64,000 nucleotides of DNA from Diprion similis (taxonomy: Eukaryota > Arthropoda > Insecta > Hymenoptera > Diprionidae): assembly GCF_021155765.1 (NCBI RefSeq), contig NC_060117.1, positions 8,150,001 through 8,214,000 on the forward strand. The letters run 5' to 3'. Position 1 is the stretch's first letter. Every line of letters starts with the position of its first letter. Below, piece by piece: positions 1 to 10,130 of this stretch. The translations under genes were made by a program, and so were the position numbers. A model generated the notes under the pieces. It made no database searches. It was not told the origin of the DNA and saw only the letters and a program-made list of their open reading frames with translations.

Positions 1-2096
1 AAAAGTTCATCATCGTTATATTTGAAATTTTATTATATTCTTCTCAGAATTTTTATACAGAGCCCCTTGTGAAAAACTAAACAATCAATAGATGAGTTTT
101 AAGATTTGAAAATCATTCTTAAGAGATGCTTTTATGTGTAATTTATTTTTTTATCAATCTGGAGTAGAATTTAATCAATTAAGATTAGAAAATCATTCTT
201 AAGAGATGTTTTTATCTGTAATTTTTTTTTTATCAATCTAAGAAAATTCCGTTCCATTTTTTCTGTTGTTTGTTTTAATAGAGAATCCAAAGTCAGGTTA
301 GGCGAAATTTTATCAAATGTTTCGATGAAACTTGAGATGTTGTAAGAGTTCGTTCTCTATCGTCGAAGTTAGTTGATTCTTATCATTTTTTGTCATTGAT
401 AAATCAACGCATGGAATTTGTTAACAAAATTTTCGAGCATTAGTCTTTCACTGTAAAAATCGAAACTTGTATTAATGTTTAAAAAATGGTCAAAAAATGT
501 ACAGTTTTGATCCGAATTTATTTTTCTTGTAGGATTTAACGTTCTTCTGATCTTCCCAAAGAAATTTGCACACGCCTCGTGTTCGTGCAGAAGTACTTTA
601 TGGCTTTGTTCTTTATTCGGGCGTATCGACGTGTATCGGCTTCTGAGGCTTTATACAATTCCCAGTCTACGACCTGAATACCTAATGGTCGATGGAATAA
701 ACGCTGTAGCAGAGTTTGAACCGTAGTTATGGGTGCAGAATATCGGAAACAAAATAAGAATAAGGAGGCTGGTGTATCTGAGAGATTTTCTCCACCTTTC
801 GAACGAATTTTCTATACATTCGTACGTATAGTTATTTATATAGGTCGCTGCCTTTTCATACAAAAAATAAATGTTAAATTTATGTTCCCCAGTCTCGTTG
901 TTGATCTGTATCTTGAACAGAAAATCTCGTAAATCAACCGGCAACGGCGATAATCATGATCGATATATCACGTATGAAAAAATTTATCGTCCAATTTTGG
1001 TGCAATCTGCAATCAGGGATTCACGCTCGGTAAAATTTCTATGATGTTCTATCTGAAACTATCAATGGTTTCAACATTGCAACTTATCTTCAACCTGTTT
1101 CTGCTCCAAAAAACTAATAAGTTCTCATGTAACGTCGCAATTAAGCGTTTCCACGCGGGTTACTTGATGTCTCTAAAGCCCACATGATGATTCATCTAAA
1201 ACCATCAAAGGTCTTCTCATTTCTTCACTTATATTTAACCTTTTTCGATTCAAAAGTCATAAATACATTGAACTTGAAAGCCTATTTTAATCATGTCCTC
1301 ATCATCCTATGGAATTCAAATTTTTCCAATAATATCAGTTTGATCTGTAGTTCAATCCATCACAAGATGACACTTATTTGCTGACAAGCCATTTCCTATA
1401 GGGACCTCGATAGACTCCATTGCAAAAAACAGGAACTATCGCAACTTGGCCTATTCCGTATCTTCCTGGTTGCATGGATACGATTAATTTACACTGATCG
1501 TCTTTTATTTCCAACGTATTTATCGAAGAAAGCATATCGATTGAATCAGGCACAAGGAGGAGTAAAGCTAATTTACTATCGAAACAGTGATTTAATGAAC
1601 CGCAACTACCGCAGTTAGCCATTAATCGATCATGAACGACTTCGACCCCTATACCGGTCTATAAATCCGGGGGAATATCGGGTATATACTCATCGAGTTA
1701 GGATAACCGATGAGCACACAAGGCCAACGTAATCAAATGAGCTCGGGTGGGAATGGAGCGGTGATGACTACGCGTGCATAAATCAGTGGCAGACACGAGG
1801 TTTCGGTTTGATTGGGTTGCGGTTTGTTGTTACGATACCGAACCTAAAGCCGAGTATGAATCTCTTGGGGTTGGAGATAGTCAAACCTGTGATTCATCCG
1901 CAAGCTTCCGTCTAAGGCTACATCCGTTTGCTTCGCGGTCGCGATGCCTCAAGCCTTTGATTACCAGACACGTACCACATATATAGCTCTGCTAAATTCA
2001 AACCTTGACTTTCTCTGATTTTGACTAATGCGGAAATCGAGTTGACCGTAGAATTTACCTTGCTTGTACCCTATAATTTTACACCACAGTTCCCAG
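1..2096. other. non-coding stretch left of the membrane-protein exons
   Basis: No exon can be supported here. The DNA is AT-rich and its short open frames (for example 651-944 and 1374-1622 on the minus strand, 1774-1986 on the plus strand) show no recognisable domain and no convincing splice signals. A direct repeat with an 80-bp offset lies at about 101-240. The stretch may be intron or upstream sequence of the gene whose exon starts at 2097, since that exon begins mid-codon and needs an upstream exon. Confidence 0.5.
101..240. repeat. two-copy direct repeat, 80-bp offset
   Basis: A roughly 60-bp segment starting near 101 recurs near 181 with few changes. Both copies contain AAAATCATTCTTAAGAGATG and end in TTTTTATCAATCT. 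This looks like a simple tandem duplication in AT-rich DNA. No function is implied. Confidence 0.7.
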
Positions 2097-2299
2097 GAAG
2101 GTCCTCGCCGAGGAATACGAAATGCCTCTGCTGCCCGACGAGGACGAACACCTCCAGGAGGCGGATGTCCTCGAGGAGGGCTTTGACAAGGCTGACTTCA
2201 AAGCTGCCTTCAGCCCCAGCCCGAATCTGGTTGGACCGCTTTCCGACACCGTGAACTCGACATCGCGGACTCCGCAGCCTCCGCCACCCCTGACCAAGG
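2097..2299 (+). CDS. internal exon of an unrecognised membrane protein (exon a)
   Basis: This GC-rich open block stands out from AT-rich surroundings. A consensus acceptor (CCCAG) precedes 2097 and a GTGAGT donor follows 2299. The exon starts with the last base of a codon and ends with the first base of the next, which fits exon b at 4950 exactly. The peptide is acidic (PLLPDEDEHLQEADVLEE) and then rich in proline, serine and threonine (TPQPPPPLTK), as in a disordered juxtamembrane region. Because exon b encodes a membrane-spanning helix directly afterwards, this segment probably sits just before the membrane. The family is not recognised. The upstream exon was not found in the window. Confidence 0.7.
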
Positions 2300-4949
2300 G
2301 TGAGTGGGAAATCAACGTTTCTGAGGGACGTGAATCGTTTGACAATTTTTTGCGAATGCCCGGGGGATCGATCGCCCGAAATTAGCTCGCTCCACGATGA
2401 GTGGTCGCAACGTGACGGCCGAAAGCTCACAGCTTGCATGCGGCAAAATCGTTTGATGTTGAATAAATTCAGAAGCTTTGTCAGGCAATTACAGTTTTTT
2501 TTTTCGTTGCAAATGGCTGTAGATTATCGGCGATGTTGACCGACTGGTTACGATAAATTTACAATAATTATATACTCGGTTCCATTTGACTCGGTTCTCT
2601 TTTGAGCGTTTATTACTCTATGAATTGGTTCCTTAGGTCACACTTGATGCGGTGATTTTCAAATTTTTTTTTTTCTCGCGGGACAAAATATGGGCGAATA
2701 ATAGAAGTAAAAGCTTGGGACAAAACCTCAGGCTTTTATTTTTGTAAAAGAAAAATTTTTCCATTTGAATAATGTACAGGATTTTTGACAGCTTCACTCT
2801 ATCCACGTGTTGCCTAAACTTAATCTCGAATTTGTGCAGATTTTTCGTTTTTAGCCGTGGGTAGTGGATAAAATTTTTTTTAGAAATTTGAGAAAGAAAG
2901 AAAAATTAACTACGAACTGCCAGAAGTCCTTTTATTCAATTGGAAATATTCCAAGGCTGTGCAGCCGAACTGAGAATTGAAGTAAGAGGGGTTTTGAATA
3001 TAGATATTAAAATTTATTTTGAGATTTATTAGCCTGTAAGAGCAGAAAACTTGAAGAATTTTCATTTTCGTTACATCCACCATGTGGATATGTTTTTTTT
3101 TTTTTTAATTTACTAAAAAATGTTCTTCGACAATCAAAACTTTTCGCGCAATTTTTGCGACTCTACCGTCTATTCACGGAGAAGGAAATATTATAAATTT
3201 GATTTAAATAAATTAAATTAAATAGTGTTGATAAATTATTATGTATCTAGCGAGTAAATACGCCATCAATTTAACGCAATTCTTTTCATGTAAGCGAATG
3301 ATTATTTAAACGTAAATCCTGGAAATATCCATGGAATTAAGACTCTTTGAAAAAGTTCTACGTAGAAGTATGTTGGATTTTTTTATTTGTGTCCTGTGAA
3401 TTTTTATAATTAAAATCTCTCTGAATGATTTATGAAGGTACTTTTCGAATTTATTGATCTCTTGATCAGATATTTTTTGATTTCGTAATAATTTGTGCTT
3501 ATAGTGTAAAGATACTCGATTTGCACCACTAAATTTACCTTCTTCAACTCTCGTTCATAGAGTCGCTTAAGATAAAAATATTTCTTTCAACGATACCACG
3601 TAATCTTTTTTTTTCAGAATTCACAAAGTCTAAGAAATGGGTGATTCTAACAATACGGCACAAACAAAATACAAGCGACTCTCTAAAAAATAATACCATA
3701 TAAATGTGTACACCTGTTATTACTTTAGTTTAACCCTATAATCGGTCACTTTGGGTGAATTGCACTCCAAACATTTTTCAAACTCTTCGTAGAGTTGAGG
3801 AATGGAATTTTATAGTTTTTTTGCTCGAAATCAATCGCAAAAAAAAAACGCTTTAAAAATTTTTCGTAAAATTTTTTGTTCCGTTTCACCTTAACTTTGC
3901 CGACGTTTTACTATGTTTAAACAATCAGTTTTTGTTAAAAAATAAAAATGAAAGGGAAATACATTCCGGAGGAACTAGTTTCTGGTCATGGAAAGCTCTT
4001 GGAATTTTACGAATTGATGCCATTAGAAATATTGTCAAAAAATAAACTCTCCAATTGAGTAAATACGCTCTATTAGCACTATTAAATTTCACGTCGTCTT
4101 GATGCGAATGAATTTTTCTTTCTGCTGTAAATGGACTAAGCATTGATAACGGCAGCTGCTACGATCCCACCTGCAGAGCACTTTGTACCATATCTATCTA
4201 TCCGGTAAAATTTTTCGCCACAGATTTCATCACATAACTCCGCGGAATATCTTTCCGGACGTCTAGGTCTGTGTAAAGTGCTCAGTAAAATGCACAGAGA
4301 ATTCTTGAGTTTCCTTGATACGTTCTTCGCATATCTTTCAAATCCCTCGTGATTTCACTGCATTTTTCAACAGATGCATTCTGATTTGCTCTGACACGTT
4401 TGTCAATGGTACTGCAAATCTTTCCACTTACATGCTGGTAGGATTCATTCATTTCTTTAGAATGTATTGAAAATGCTCGTTCATTTTTAAGAGCAAACTC
4501 ACCTGGTGCTAGTCATTTTCATTTACAAAAGTAAATGTTTAGAAAGTTTCTCCAAAATCGTACAATTTTTAAAATGTTTTCAAATGTGATTACGAGATGA
4601 TTTCAAAGAGAAGCATGTTTGATGGGATACTAGATAGCCAGTTTTTACCGATGGCATAAAGTGTTGCTCATTTTAAGGATAGGCTTTATTCATTTTTCAA
4701 CAGCAACTGGATAAATTTTTCGCGCCATTGACGCGTGATTAGCTTTGATAATAAAGTCAAAAAAATGAAGTGATACTTTACGATTTTGGTAAAGACGGAC
4801 CAAAGAATCTTCTCTCTGTTATAAATGTAACAATTCTAATGGCAGCCAGAAAAAATTTCCGCCTTCACAATTTTTATACTCGAGCATTTCACGCTAAGGA
4901 TCAAAGCGTTGATAAAAAGTGGGCAATGTTTTGCTGGTTACATATACAG
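2300..4949 (+). other. intron between membrane-protein exons a and b
   Basis: The stretch starts with GTGAGT and ends with ACAG, and the phases on both sides match (G plus AG). Inside it I see only AT-rich sequence with homopolymer T and A runs and no supported gene. The minus-strand open frame at 3925-4143 has no recognisable features. Confidence 0.6.
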
Positions 4950-5190
4950 AGGGTGCGGGTTTTGGCGGCTCAAAAGACGAAGGCATGTTCTACGTCTGGG
5001 TTGGCCTCTGCTCGGGTGTCCTGTTGACGCTGAGTGCTGTTCTGGCAAGGGTTGTCGTTCAGCAGTTGAACTCCGGACGTCCCCTCACCCCCGACACACC
5101 GCCGAGGACAAAATTCCCAGCCGACTTGGCTGCGATCGAGGCTGAGGTCGACCTGACAACGACGACGCTTCCGATCACAACGAAAAAAAG
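4950..5190 (+). CDS. transmembrane exon of an unrecognised membrane protein (exon b)
   Basis: The exon follows an ACAG acceptor and ends at a GTGGGT donor, leaving two bases of a split codon. It encodes a Gly-rich lead-in (EGAGFGGSKDEG), one strongly hydrophobic helix of about 24 residues (from MFYVWVGLCSGVLLTLSAVL), then a polar stretch rich in Pro and Thr (RPLTPDTPPRTKFP, TTTTLPITTKK). The positive charge after the helix suggests that side is cytoplasmic, but this is inference. With exon a it gives a contiguous frame of about 147 residues. High GC compared with the flanks supports real coding. I do not recognise the family, and the next exon is uncertain (see the finding at 22202). Confidence 0.75.
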
Positions 5191-5889
5191 GTGGGTTATA
5201 CTGTGTGTTTTCAAATAAATTCTGCGGTGAGTCGGATTGCCTAGCACTGAGGGAAACAAATATCGGTAATACAGAACCACCGATTTATCGGTAGGTAGCT
5301 CGTTTAAAGTCCTCACTAGTGAGTTGGAACTGCCTGTGTTACCAAGCGGTGTGAATTTAGCCAAGCAGTTGTTTCTTTGTGTATAAGCTATGCCGAAACG
5401 TTCAGTGATCGCGTTCCGGAGTTACTTTAAAATGCTTATATGACTCGACTTGACTTGACTAAAGTGATAATGACTCGGTAGCTCTGTTTTACCGATATTT
5501 ATTATCCTTAGTGATAGGCAACCGAACATACTGTGCTGTTAATCATAAGCTATGAACAACGAAGCAACTGCTTGTCCAAATCCACACAATTTGGCAACCT
5601 AGACAGTTCCAGCTCACGTGCGAAGAAGGCGGCAATCATCAGAAGAAAAATTACAGTCGTACACATTGTAATTTCGCCAGAGATAACCTAAGATACACAA
5701 CTCATGCCCCTAATTACAGGCAACTGAACGTGCACGTAATACAAGTGCCTCATCGAAGGCAATCAAGCATTGTATTTTGAACGCCTAATTGCAGGCATCC
5801 GTAGGAAAACACTTACAGCTTCCATATAAGTAACCAATATCTATGTATAGCTAATGAACTTTGCAAGCTATCGATCTATGAATCTCCGT
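5191..5889. other. non-coding stretch after exon b
   Basis: No gene is supported. The sequence follows a splice donor and so is probably intron. It contains a short alternation of TGACTCGACTTGACTTGACT near 5441-5460 and no long open frame with coding character. Confidence 0.4.
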
Positions 5890-6645
5890 TTTGGTAAGGG
5901 CCCGGTTGGACACCAGCGTTCTTGGACATCGAAATAATAGAAGCTGTATTGAACACGAGATTTATTGGACACAGACCGATTGGACACCGAGATTTATTGG
6001 GCACAGCCTGATTGGACATTATAAAGATTTGTTCGACACGGCACCGATTGGACACCAAGAATCATTGGATTCTTAAGCGTCACGGGTGTTGCTGATACGG
6101 CCCGATCTGGCCCAAAAATTGAATAAATATAGTAATATTTATGTACATATAAATAATGGCTATTTATGTGGCATGCCCGTAAGTCGCCTGTTTTTTTGGC
6201 AAGGATAAAGATTTCAGGCCGAGCTGAAGGCGAGCCGGAAGCGGGCCGGAGGCGAGTACTGAAATTATCCGAGCCAAAAAACGGTTTACGGGCATGCAAT
6301 ATACAATATTTTTTACGGTATGGGCATTGAAAAGCAAAACGAAGAGTGAGGTTATGTCGCGATCTGTTCGACGAAGCTACTTTATTCGGCAGTTTGGGAT
6401 GCGCACTTCGGATTGCGCATCAAAACTGCGGAATAAAGACTTTATTCCGCAACTTTGTTCGCTGCCGTATAAAGCGTCACTTTACAGAACAAAAACTGCC
6501 ACAAAAAGTGGACTTTTCAATGTCCATGCCGTAAAAATATAATTATTCTATCTTTAGGGCCTGATGGAGCCGTGTCCGTAACACCGTTTATGCTTAATCG
6601 AGCCGTGTCCAATAAATGTCGGTGTACAATCGGTCAGTGTTCAAT
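5890..6645. mobile_element. decayed palindromic element interrupted by a foldback element
   Basis: Left of the inner element (5890-6070) the motif GATTGGACACC and variants (TTATTGGACAC, GATTGGACATT) recur about every 20 bases. Right of it (6555-6645) the reverse complement of the same motif family appears (GTGTCCAATAAATG, GTACAATCGG). The two sides thus form inverted arms interrupted by the element at 6153-6537. I infer an older DNA element with subterminal repeats that later received a nested insertion. No transposase is seen in it. Confidence 0.5.
6153..6537 (+). mobile_element. foldback MITE, family A, copy 1
   Basis: This is one of three copies in the window (others at 45001-45370 and, inverted, 58144-58522). 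It has two adjacent palindromic parts. The first is bounded by GCATGCCCGTAA and its inverse TTTACGGGCATGC. The second is bounded by TTTTACGGTATGGGCATTG and the inverse ending CAATGTCCATGCCGTAAAA, with a central near-palindrome around TGCGCACTTCG. Short open frames across it exist in all copies only because the DNA is conserved. No transposase is encoded, so this is a non-autonomous element. Confidence 0.8.
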
Positions 6646-7249
6646 GCACAATGAAGCTGGTATCAAATCGGAGTTCACCCCCTATTTTTGTCTCACCTTA
6701 TTGGCTCCAAGACAGCACAAAACCTAAAGTCATCAATACGAATGTAAGTCTAAAAGGGATATCTTATGCATCATTTTCTGACGTCTATAAAGCTCCAAAG
6801 ACATGGACGATGATATCTTTTCAATATAAAGATATCTTTTATTCCTTAAAAAACAGTGCAAGAGATAGTCAATAGTAATAATTTCGACCTATTTTTGATG
6901 ATGTTATTAAGTTTTATGCTGTCTGGGCTCAGATATCCTCCTGATATCAGAGGAAATTTGAGGCTGAAAATTCTCCGAATAACTTAATTCTGGATAGAAC
7001 GAGCATGATATGATAGTAAGCGTTCGCTATATGCCCTTTCAGGCAGACGGACTTGTATGTAAGTGAACACAAGTTAATGAGTTTGGCAGGAATAGTATTC
7101 ATACGGATTATTTAAGGGGACCAAAGCGTTGAAAATCTTATGCTGTTTTGTTTTTCCGCAACTGGCATCCTGACTGTGTATTTTGGCGAATCCATTTTTG
7201 AAAAATTCTAAAAATCACAGGAAAAAATAATGTCATTTACGATATCAAT
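6646..7249. other. non-coding stretch with a relic satellite-like segment
   Basis: No gene is supported. Positions about 6915-7060 resemble the 171-bp satellite monomer of the 10-19 kb array: GGCTCAGATATCCTCCTGAT corresponds to GGCTCAGATGTTCTCCTGAT of the array and is followed by similar GAGG, TTTGAGGCT and CCGAAATA-like segments. This suggests an ancient outlying monomer. Confidence 0.4.
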
Positions 7250-7254
7250 ACTAA

Positions 7255-7900
7255 AATATGTGCTGCAATCAAAATAATGGGAGTCAGTTACGACTGCCTC
7301 GTGATATTTTGGGGACTTATGGATCTTCAGCATCTTTCGTGCGCACCACCTACCAGATAATTGTAGGACAAATACGTAACGTTGCATATAGTATTGAGAA
7401 AATATCAATGACTGGAAGGATCAGCTCGGAAACTTCACATTCTAATGACGACAAAAATCTGAAAGCATCCAGCGATGGCAGCTGGAGAAAACGTGGATTT
7501 CAGTCTCTACAAGGCATGGCACCGCTAATTGATTAGCACACAGGAAAAATGATTGATATAATTATAAATTCACACCACTGTGATGCGACCTAAATAATGG
7601 AAACCTCAGTGTGGTGTGGCATTTAAGAATATAAAGAATGGCTGGGAAACCACGAAGACAAATGTTAGATGATACATGACGAAAGTTCCGGTAAGATGGA
7701 AGTGGACAATGAGAAATAGCTGTGTTGAAAAACCGGAACTAGCGATGATGACCACTTGTTACCAAGTGTTCGACAGATGAGAGTCCGCAACATTACTTTT
7801 GCCCAAGAGGAATTGGCAGTTTGTGAACGTGAGAAAAAGCTGATGCTGAGAGCTATCAAAAGAATTTTAAACATAAACTATCTCTTCATGCCAATGCCCT
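7255..7900 (+). pseudogene. Mutator-like transposase remnant
   Basis: The plus strand reads, in pieces, as a transposase of the Mutator-like type common in invertebrate genomes. A first piece near 7262 reads IKIMGVSYDCLVIFWGLMDL. After a frame change the longest open piece contains SSDGSWRKRGFQSLQG, the family's DG(S/T)W-x-RRG-like block. In the same frame, interrupted by stops near 7534, 7567 and 7666, follow TGKMIDIIINSHHCD, EYKEWLGNHEDKC and ESSGKMEVDN, the last matching the family's SSGKMEVD block. Order and spacing fit the family. Several stops and at least one frameshift make it non-functional. The family call comes from remembered motifs, without a search. Confidence 0.7.
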
Positions 7901-9785
7901 GAAAAAAAATGTTGTCTATTTTTAATTCACTGGCGTAGTCACTATAATGAATCCAATACTTAAGAATTTGATTAAGTCTAATTACATGATTTTTTACAAG
8001 AAAAAGATTTTCTCAAAAAATAAAAAAGTTATTCAGATGCAAGTCTTCAGGATAGAATTCATATACAATCATAAAAGTTGTTTGTTTCTCTAATTTTTAC
8101 GAAATCAAACTTCTTGAAATCAAAGTTTTTTTCTTTTTTTTTTAGTTTTAGAAGTTCATCGCTTTCTGATTAAAATATGATGCGTTTACTTCTATGAAAT
8201 ACAATTATGATCAATGATGACTGATTTTTATACTTGCTGAATTGAGGCTTAATTATAACGAAAATTTTTGTATCAGTTATTTTTCAATAGCTCTTTGGTT
8301 TGTTATATTAGTTGGAGAGGATCAAACCAATTGATACTGAGACTGAAAATTTTTTGCTGAAATAGTAAGGCCAGCCCCTTTGTATTTTTGATAAAAATTT
8401 CAACGATTCTGAATAATTCTGGAATCAATACTTTGATGCACTATACGGACGTAATTTTGGGAGGGGAACCCGCTCTGCAAAGTGTTGACTCGCTGCGAAC
8501 GGATAAAAAGTGACGGCCGCAAAACATGAAATTACACCGGGCTTTTGAAGAAGTGAGAAGGAGAAATAACAAAATCAAAGCTATACGGTTTTGGCTTCGG
8601 ATCATTTTCAGTCTATTCAGTATGCCCTAATCCTAGTGCAAGTATTTATGTATTACTGTATATTACTTAAACAAATTGCCAAAAAAACCGAAACAAAACA
8701 AAAGACAAAAAGAATTACAACAATGTAATTGGCTATAACATGAGATATCAGACTGTTATACTAGATGTGAGAAATGCAACGTACACTATACTAAGGAGAG
8801 TACGAAAAATGTTGTATGAGATAGTTTTCATTGTCATTTGTCAGTATAGTTTAAGTTCTAGACTACGTACTGGTGCATTGCACCTCTGTAGCGTACGATG
8901 TGTATGTTGTATTTTTGTGAATGTATGAAACCCAGATTAAAATGAATAAACAAATGAATTTCGCTGTATTTTAGTTGTACTTTTTGAAATTTTGGTTCGA
9001 TAATATTCTGAATGCCTTTTTCGTAATCCTTCGAGTCCACTGATGCTGAGAAGGGCCATTTGAATCGATCCGATAGGGATAACCTCGGTAGCTAGAATTT
9101 CTGTCCGTAATTGAACGATTTTGAAGACTGCTGGGACAAGTACTCCAACCCTATGTAGTTTAACGAGAAAACTCGATTAAGCATAGTCAAAATATGCTGG
9201 GAGCAGTGAATCAAGAGTTATGGCTAAAAAACGGAAAATTTCGTTCGTATTTTGTCTGCTTTTGGTCAGATGCTCTTCTTGATTCAATCAGTCTAGAAAG
9301 AATCGTACAACTGGATTCTGAAAAAGACGATATTTCGCTCAAAGAAGTGAGGCTAATTCCTTCGAATTTTTATTTATATTTTGAAGACTTTCAAAAATGC
9401 TGCAAGCAATTCTTCCTTGCACTTTTTTGAATGAGTTTGGATAGAGAAATCCAGTGTACACAATCCTAATACGCTGCAAAGAACGCACAAAAAGTTGACG
9501 CCAAAAGACTGCAAATTTGGCTCGCGATTTTTTTGGTCATGGTCCTACGCTGTTTTTGGTGTAAAAATTCAACGATTCATAATACTCCGAAGATGCATTA
9601 TATCGACCTAATTTGACGAGAGGGAACGGTTACTCGCTTTCGAGTTTTATCACAGCAGTAATAAGCAACGCAAAAGACCAAAGCTACGCCTTGTGCACTA
9701 TGTTAGTCGGAAGGCATCCGACTAGAAATAAAGCATCGAAGAAACAATCGATAAAATTTTGATTCAAAGCAACTGCCTCAACTTA
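7901..9785. other. left flank of the satellite array, low-copy related repeats
   Basis: No gene is supported. Segments here resemble the right flank of the array: about 8495-8960 and 19430-19830 share AACGGAT-AAAGT-GGCCG-AAAA and a block around GTCAGTATAGTTYAAGTTCTA followed by similar sequence. Another degenerate resemblance occurs near 9595-9640 (TGCATTATATCGACCTAATTT) compared with 8430-8465. The array therefore sits inside older duplicated DNA. Confidence 0.45.
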
Positions 9786-10130
9786 AAATGTTTCCCGATA
9801 CCGAACGCAGTTTTACCTTGAAACTCTTCCCATTCGCTCAATTCTAACTCAGAAAAGCATGTGGATACGTAATCCTATGCCCTCGATTTGAGGAGGAAGG
9901 CATTCATGCAGACACACAGTATTGACTTGATCAAGAGCGATCATTACTTCGGTCCCTGTTTTTGAGCGAATTTCTCAGCTCGCATGATCTCCGGATACAA
10001 AGAGGCAGTTTCAGGCTAAGTTTCCAGAGGGTCACCTTATATAAACCGGGAGAAGCATGTGAGCAAGCGATCACATGCCCTTTCAAGCAGGCTGATTTGC
10101 ATCAAGCTCCACAGCATCGACATCATGTGT
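9786..10130 (+). repeat. decayed satellite monomers, left edge
   Basis: Two monomers at the left edge are recognisable but strongly diverged. They keep blocks such as AGCATGTGAGCAAGCGAT, TGCCCTTTCAAGCAGGC, CACAGCATCGACATCATG and TCCCTGTTTTTGAGCGA at the expected spacing, while other positions vary or are shifted by small indels. Such divergence at the edge is expected where unequal exchange homogenises only the interior. Confidence 0.75.

Noticed and set aside
651..944. Minus-strand frame of 97 codons near the left edge
   Set aside because: It has AT-rich composition and no recognised motif, and a plus-strand frame covers the same DNA.
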